A stretch of DNA of 64,000 bases from Rhodopseudomonas sp. (GTDB taxonomy: Bacteria > Pseudomonadota > Alphaproteobacteria > Rhizobiales > Xanthobacteraceae), in NCBI RefSeq assembly GCF_013377015.1, contig NZ_JACABA010000002.1, forward strand, positions 897,691 to 961,690, read 5' to 3'. Positions 60,230-64,000 of this stretch are shown piece after piece. How positions within the stretch are numbered: position 1 is the stretch's first letter; each line of letters starts with the position of its first letter. Made by a program: the position numbers and the translations under genes. Below the pieces are notes generated by a model. It did no database searches. It worked only from the letters and a program-made list of their open reading frames with translations, and was not told the DNA's origin.

Positions 60230-62359
60230 CTACAGCAGCCCCGCCCCGCGTGCCCATTTGTACTTGGCGCCCAGCACCTGCACAGGGATTTCCGTGGAAT
60301 AGGCATAGGCGACGATGCCGTTCTGGTAGAGATAGTCGGCGGCCTCCTCGACCTCGATATCGCCGGCCAACGAGGCCACGATCGGCTTCTCGATGCCGAG
60401 CGCCTTCATCGCGTTCTTCACCTCGACCATGTTCTTGGCGAACACCATCGGGGGCGTCACGATGGTGTGCCAGTAGCCGAGGATCAGCGCGTGAATCCGC
60501 GGGTCTTCGAGTCCCAGTTTCACGGTGTTGACGTAGGTGATCGGCGGCTCGCCGCCGGTGATGTCGACCGGATTGCCGGCGGCGCCGAACGGCGGAATGA
60601 ATTTGCGGAACGCGGCGTCGAGATCCGGCGGGATCGTCATCAGCGACAGCTTGTTGTCGATGCAGGCGTCCGACAGCAGCACGCCGGAGCCTCCGGCGCC
60701 GGTGATGATCACCACGTTCTCGCCCTTCGGCGTCGGCAGCACCGGAATGCCGCGGGCGAATTCCAGCATGTCGCGCAAGCTGCGCGCGCGAATGACGCCG
60801 GACTGGTTGAACACGTCCTCATAGATCTTGTCGTTGCCGGCCAGCGCCCCGGTGTGCGAGCTCGCGGCCTTGGCGCCGGCCGAGGTGCGCCCCGCCTTCA
60901 GCACCACGATCGGTTTCTTCTTCGAGACCCGCTTGGCGACTTCGGCGAAAGCGCGACCGTCTTTCAGGTCCTCGCAATGCTGCGCGATGATCTGGGTGTT
61001 GTCGTCCTGTTCGAAGAACGTCAAGAGATCGTCCTCGTCGATGTCGGACTTGTTGCCCAGCCCGACGATCGCCGAGACGCCCATCTTGGCGGAGCGCGAG
61101 AAGCCGATGATCGCCATGCCGATGCCGCCGGATTGCGACGACAGCGCAGCCTTGCCCTGCACGTCATAGGCGGTACAGAACGTCGCGCACAGATTGGCCG
61201 GCGTGTAGTAGAAGCCGTAGATGTTCGGCCCCATCAGGCGAATGCCGTATTTCTGGCCGATCGCCTGGATCTCCTCCTGCCCCGCCATGTTGCCGGTTTC
61301 GGCATAGCCCGACGGAATCAGGATCGCGCCGACCACTTTCTTCTCGCCGCATTCGACCAGCGCCGGCGCCACCAAGCTGGCCGGAATCGCGAACACCGCG
61401 ATGTCGATCTCGCCGGGCACGTCCTTGACCGATTTGTAGACCTTCTTGCCGAGGATCTCGTCGGCCTTGGGGTGGATCGGATAGATCTCGCCCTTGTAGC
61501 CGCCGTTGATCAGGTTCTTCATCACCGAATTGCCGATCTTGCCGGCCTCGGCCGAGGCGCCGATCACCGCGACCGCTTTCGGCTTCATGATGCGGTTCAT
61601 CTGCCGGACGATGTCGTCGTGGTTGGGACGCGGTCGCGCCGGCTTCGGCGCGAAGTCGACCACGATCCGCACGTCGGCGGCGATCGCGTGATCCCTGGTG
61701 GCGAACACCGGATTGAGATCCATCTCGGAAATTTCCGGGAAATCGGTGATCAGCTCCGACACCTTGACGATGATGGCGGCGATCGCATCGCGATTGGCGG
61801 GATCGGACCCGCGCACGCCCTTCAGCATCTCGTGCGCCTGAATGCCGTCGAGCATCGACAGCGCGTCGTCCTTGGTGGCGGGCGCCAGCCGGAAGGTGAT
61901 GTCCTTCAGCACCTCGACCAGCACGCCGCCCAAGCCGAACGCCACCAGCTTGCCGAACGAACCGTCGGTCACCGCGCCGATGATCACTTCCTGGCCGCCG
62001 AGCAGCATCTGCTGCACCTGGACGCCGTCGATCTTGGCGTCGGCCTTGTACGACTTCGCATTGGCCAGGATGGTCGCATAGGTCTTTTCGACGTCTGCGG
62101 CGGTCTTGACGCCGACCACCACGCCGCCGGCCTCGGTCTTGTGCAGGATGTCCGGCGAGACGATCTTCATCACCACCGGGAAGCCCATGGCGGTGGCTAG
62201 TTTCGCGGCGTCTGCCGCCGAGGTAGCGACGCCTTCCTTCGGGACCGGGATGCCGTAGGCGTCGCAGACCAGCTTGCCCTCCGGCGCGGTGAGGCTGGTG
62301 CGGTTGTCGGCTTTGACCTGAGCCAGAACCTTGCGAACCTCATCCTTAGAACCAGACAT
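60230..62359 (-). CDS. ADP-forming acyl-CoA synthetase (beta-alpha fusion)
   Basis: 709 aa. The order is ATP-grasp (beta) first, residues ~1-230 (KLVCDAYGIPVPKEGVATSA, FPVVMKIVSPDILHKTEAGG, AFGLGGVLVEVLKDITFRLA), then a CoA-binding Rossmann domain from ~250 (AVAVIGASAEAGKIGNSVM) and a succinyl-CoA-ligase-like domain with SSQSGGIGMAIIGFSRSAK and the phospho-His motif KAASSHTGALAGNDK. Forms or uses an acyl-CoA with ADP/ATP. Next to an oxalyl-CoA decarboxylase gene it may act on oxalate, formate or acetate; this is inferred. GGGAG is seven bases before the ATG at 62359; 62365 is too close to it. Confidence 0.88.
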   Translation of the reverse strand: MSGSKDEVRKVLAQVKADNRTSLTAPEGKLVCDAYGIPVPKEGVATSAADAAKLATAMGFPVVMKIVSPDILHKTEAGGVVVGVKTAADVEKTYATILANAKSYKADAKIDGVQVQQMLLGGQEVIIGAVTDGSFGKLVAFGLGGVLVEVLKDITFRLAPATKDDALSMLDGIQAHEMLKGVRGSDPANRDAIAAIIVKVSELITDFPEISEMDLNPVFATRDHAIAADVRIVVDFAPKPARPRPNHDDIVRQMNRIMKPKAVAVIGASAEAGKIGNSVMKNLINGGYKGEIYPIHPKADEILGKKVYKSVKDVPGEIDIAVFAIPASLVAPALVECGEKKVVGAILIPSGYAETGNMAGQEEIQAIGQKYGIRLMGPNIYGFYYTPANLCATFCTAYDVQGKAALSSQSGGIGMAIIGFSRSAKMGVSAIVGLGNKSDIDEDDLLTFFEQDDNTQIIAQHCEDLKDGRAFAEVAKRVSKKKPIVVLKAGRTSAGAKAASSHTGALAGNDKIYEDVFNQSGVIRARSLRDMLEFARGIPVLPTPKGENVVIITGAGGSGVLLSDACIDNKLSLMTIPPDLDAAFRKFIPPFGAAGNPVDITGGEPPITYVNTVKLGLEDPRIHALILGYWHTIVTPPMVFAKNMVEVKNAMKALGIEKPIVASLAGDIEVEEAADYLYQNGIVAYAYSTEIPVQVLGAKYKWARGAGLL

Positions 62360-62421
62360 CGGCATTCTCCCTGACGTTTTTGTTGAGATTCGCGGCCCGC
62401 GCCGTGATCGGTCTTCCTTTT

Positions 62422-62438
62422 TGGCATTTGGTATGCCA
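62422..62438. promoter_or_regulatory. Palindromic operator, copy 1
   Basis: TGGCATTTGGTATGCCA: arms TGGCAT and ATGCCA around TTGGT. It is 63 bp before the CoA ligase start on the minus strand and close to a TTGACT on that strand. Likely a site for the GntR-family protein encoded at 62575. Confidence 0.6.
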
Positions 62439-62502
62439 GAAAATAGAAAGTCAAGTCGGCATGCGCGCGAATATCCGAGCATCGGGCGCTTACTTGACAC
62501 GC

Positions 62503-62519
62503 TGGTATTTGGTATGCCA
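62503..62519. promoter_or_regulatory. Palindromic operator, copy 2
   Basis: TGGTATTTGGTATGCCA, 16 of 17 bases as in copy 1 and 81 bp from it. It lies 4 bp after a plus-strand TTGACA (62494-62499), so binding would block the regulator's own promoter. Confidence 0.6.
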
Positions 62520-62574
62520 AAAACAATGAAGCGATTACTCTGCTATAGCTCATCTTCCTGAGGGGGAGATGATG

Positions 62575-63306
62575 ATGACCGTTCGGAACAAACCCAAGGC
62601 GCCGGCAACGATGGCTGAGCCAGATATCGCGATCGTCCGCATCGCCCCGGAGACCAGCTTCAAGAACAAGGCCTACGACGCCTTGAAGGAAGCCATTCTC
62701 AAGATGGACATCTACACCACCCCCGAACAGGTGATGCTCGACGAGCGCGCCTTGTCGGAACGCCTTGGTGTCAGCCGCACCCCGATCCGCGAAGCGATCG
62801 CGATGCTGGAGCAGGACGGCTTCGTCAAGACCGTGCCGCGCCGCGGCATCGTGGTGGTGCGCAAGACCAAGACCGAGATCGTCGACATGATCCGCGCCTG
62901 GGCGGCGCTGGAAAGCATGGCGGCACGCCTGATCACCACCGCGGCGCGCAAGAAGGATATTTCGGCACTACGCGACTTCTTCAAGGATTTCGGCCCGGAC
63001 CGGCTGCCGCAGGATCACGTCGAGGAATATTCCAAGGCCAATATCGCGTTCCATCAGGCGCTGATCTCGCTGAGCGAATCGCCGGTGCTGGTCGACATGA
63101 CCAACGACATCCTGCTGCACGTGCGCGGCTATCGACAACTGACGATCGGACGGGTGGATCGCACCGCGACCTCGCTGCCCGAGCATCTGGCCATCATCGA
63201 AGCGCTCGAAGCGCGCGACACCGAACTCGCCGAGAAACGCGCGCGCGATCACACGCTTGGACTCGCCGCCTATGTCGAGGCACACGGACAAGAACTCTTT
63301 ACCTAA
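62575..63306 (+). CDS. GntR-family transcriptional regulator (FadR/VanR subfamily)
   Basis: 243 aa. N-terminal winged helix-turn-helix ([40 protein letters not shown]) and a C-terminal FCD ligand domain of helices ([60 protein letters not shown] with metal-site His/Asp type residues). Divergent from the CoA ligase and directly before oxc, so it likely represses or activates both in response to an acid or CoA ester. Three ATG codons in a row (62569, 62572, 62575); GGGGGAG spacing favours the last. Confidence 0.9.
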   Translation: MTVRNKPKAPATMAEPDIAIVRIAPETSFKNKAYDALKEAILKMDIYTTPEQVMLDERALSERLGVSRTPIREAIAMLEQDGFVKTVPRRGIVVVRKTKTEIVDMIRAWAALESMAARLITTAARKKDISALRDFFKDFGPDRLPQDHVEEYSKANIAFHQALISLSESPVLVDMTNDILLHVRGYRQLTIGRVDRTATSLPEHLAIIEALEARDTELAEKRARDHTLGLAAYVEAHGQELFT

Positions 63307-63352
63307 AAAGACGAGCGACTCGTCGCTAAAACAAGAACAGGGAGAGAAGCCG

Positions 63353-64000
63353 ATGCCCGCAATCGTACAAAGCATTGCCGTCAATGTGGTCGATGACGAA
63401 CGGGAGCAGACCGACGGCTTTCACCTGATGATCGACGCGCTGAAGCTGAACGGCCTCACCACGATCTACGGCGTCCCCGGGATTCCGATCACCGATTTCG
63501 GCCGCATGGCGCAGGCCGCCGGCATCCGCGTCATCTCGTTCCGTCACGAACAGAACGCCGGCAACGCCGCGGCGATCGCCGGCTTTCTGACCCAGAAGCC
63601 CGGCATCTGCCTCACGGTGTCGGCGCCCGGTTTCCTCAACGGTCTCACCGCGCTCGCCAACGCCACCACCAACTGTTTCCCGATGATCCTGATCTCCGGC
63701 TCGTCGGAGCGTGAGATCGTCGACCTGCAGCAGGGCGACTACGAGGAAATGGATCAGCTCGCCATCGCCAAGCCGCTGTGCAAGGCGGCGTTCCGGGTGC
63801 TGCACGCCGCCGACATCGGCATCGGCCTAGCGCGCGCGATCCGCGCCGCGGTGTCGGGCCGGCCCGGCGGCGTCTATCTCGATCTGCCGGGCAAGCTGTT
63901 CGGCCAGGTGATCGACGCCGAACTCGGCCGGAAATCGCTGGTCAAGGTGATCGACGCCGCGCCGGCGCAGCTGCCGGCGCCGGATTCGATCAAACGCGCG
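63353..64000 (+). CDS. oxc: Oxalyl-CoA decarboxylase, N-terminal part
   Basis: First 216 codons of a thiamine-diphosphate enzyme, cut by the window end. It converts oxalyl-CoA to formyl-CoA and CO2. The activating Glu66 is in [39 protein letters not shown] and [20 protein letters not shown], then [19 protein letters not shown] and [18 protein letters not shown], match known oxalyl-CoA decarboxylases closely. GGGAGAG lies 7-8 bp before the ATG at 63353. It follows the GntR gene by 46 bp. Confidence 0.93.
   Translation, partial: MPAIVQSIAVNVVDDEREQTDGFHLMIDALKLNGLTTIYGVPGIPITDFGRMAQAAGIRVISFRHEQNAGNAAAIAGFLTQKPGICLTVSAPGFLNGLTALANATTNCFPMILISGSSEREIVDLQQGDYEEMDQLAIAKPLCKAAFRVLHAADIGIGLARAIRAAVSGRPGGVYLDLPGKLFGQVIDAELGRKSLVKVIDAAPAQLPAPDSIKRA

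Noticed and set aside
60203-62200. Long plus-strand open frame (665 codons) opposite the CoA ligase
   Set aside because: His/Asp/Arg-rich composition typical of the antisense of a high-GC gene; no domain, no ribosome binding site, and the minus-strand gene is certain.

Overview
The window is high-GC alphaproteobacterial chromosome. Gene content and protein style fit the Bradyrhizobium/Rhodopseudomonas group (Nitrobacteraceae): class II DAHP synthase, a TakP-like TRAP system, a rhizobial bcsS/bcsN cellulose cluster, Kdp, an oxalyl-CoA decarboxylase locus, palindromic intergenic repeats of the type common in that group, and a CtrA-type TTAA-N7-TTAA box. This is inferred from reading the sequence; no database search was run.

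Layout. 1-21.8 kb is mostly housekeeping: aroF(class II)-dagK-nadE on the minus strand, an alpha/beta hydrolase, rpiA-DUF2059-gor (minus), gph, a PEGA-like lipoprotein, moaA, a TRAP transporter (dctQM plus strand, dctP convergent), an Mrp-type P-loop ATPase, a VOC protein, a beta-hydroxyacid dehydrogenase, a decayed HigB/HigA-type toxin-antitoxin pair, a PleC/DivJ-like sensor kinase, a DUF1289 protein, a membrane-anchored aspartic protease and dusA. An integrase pseudogene with at least two frameshifts lies against the 5' end of dusA, a known integration site, and marks the start of an accessory stretch of about 38 kb.

21.8-41 kb is a cellulose and signalling block, all on the minus strand. 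It holds a small Ala/Ser-rich protein, a LuxR-type response regulator, a free HPt protein, a PAS hybrid kinase, then bcsS-bcsA-bcsB-bcsZ-bcsK-bcsN coupled by overlaps or short gaps, a REC protein without a recognised output domain, and a membrane protein carrying only a degenerate HATPase-like domain. The BcsA PilZ region appears to have lost the first Arg of RxxxR (Asp instead), and the only diguanylate-cyclase-like gene nearby is frameshifted and reads GGEKF. The block may therefore be controlled by phosphorelay rather than by c-di-GMP. A decayed zone (39.2-41.1 kb) separates it from the next block.

41-60 kb is a potassium and stress block: kup; two hypothetical genes; a CNNM/CBS transporter; a complete Kdp system (a 27-aa membrane ORF, kdpF, A, B, C, D, E) followed by a PtsN-like EIIA protein; then a run of small uncharacterised genes, a DapA-like protein lacking the catalytic Lys and Tyr, and a CsbD-like protein. 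Two proteins in this block (43867-44358 and 56125-56403) share an unrecognised domain of about 55 residues.

60-64 kb is a divergent oxalate-type locus: an ADP-forming acyl-CoA synthetase (minus), a GntR/FadR-type regulator (plus) and the start of oxalyl-CoA decarboxylase, cut by the window end. Two copies of a 17-bp palindrome 81 bp apart lie in the divergent promoter region. No rRNA, tRNA or CRISPR array was seen.
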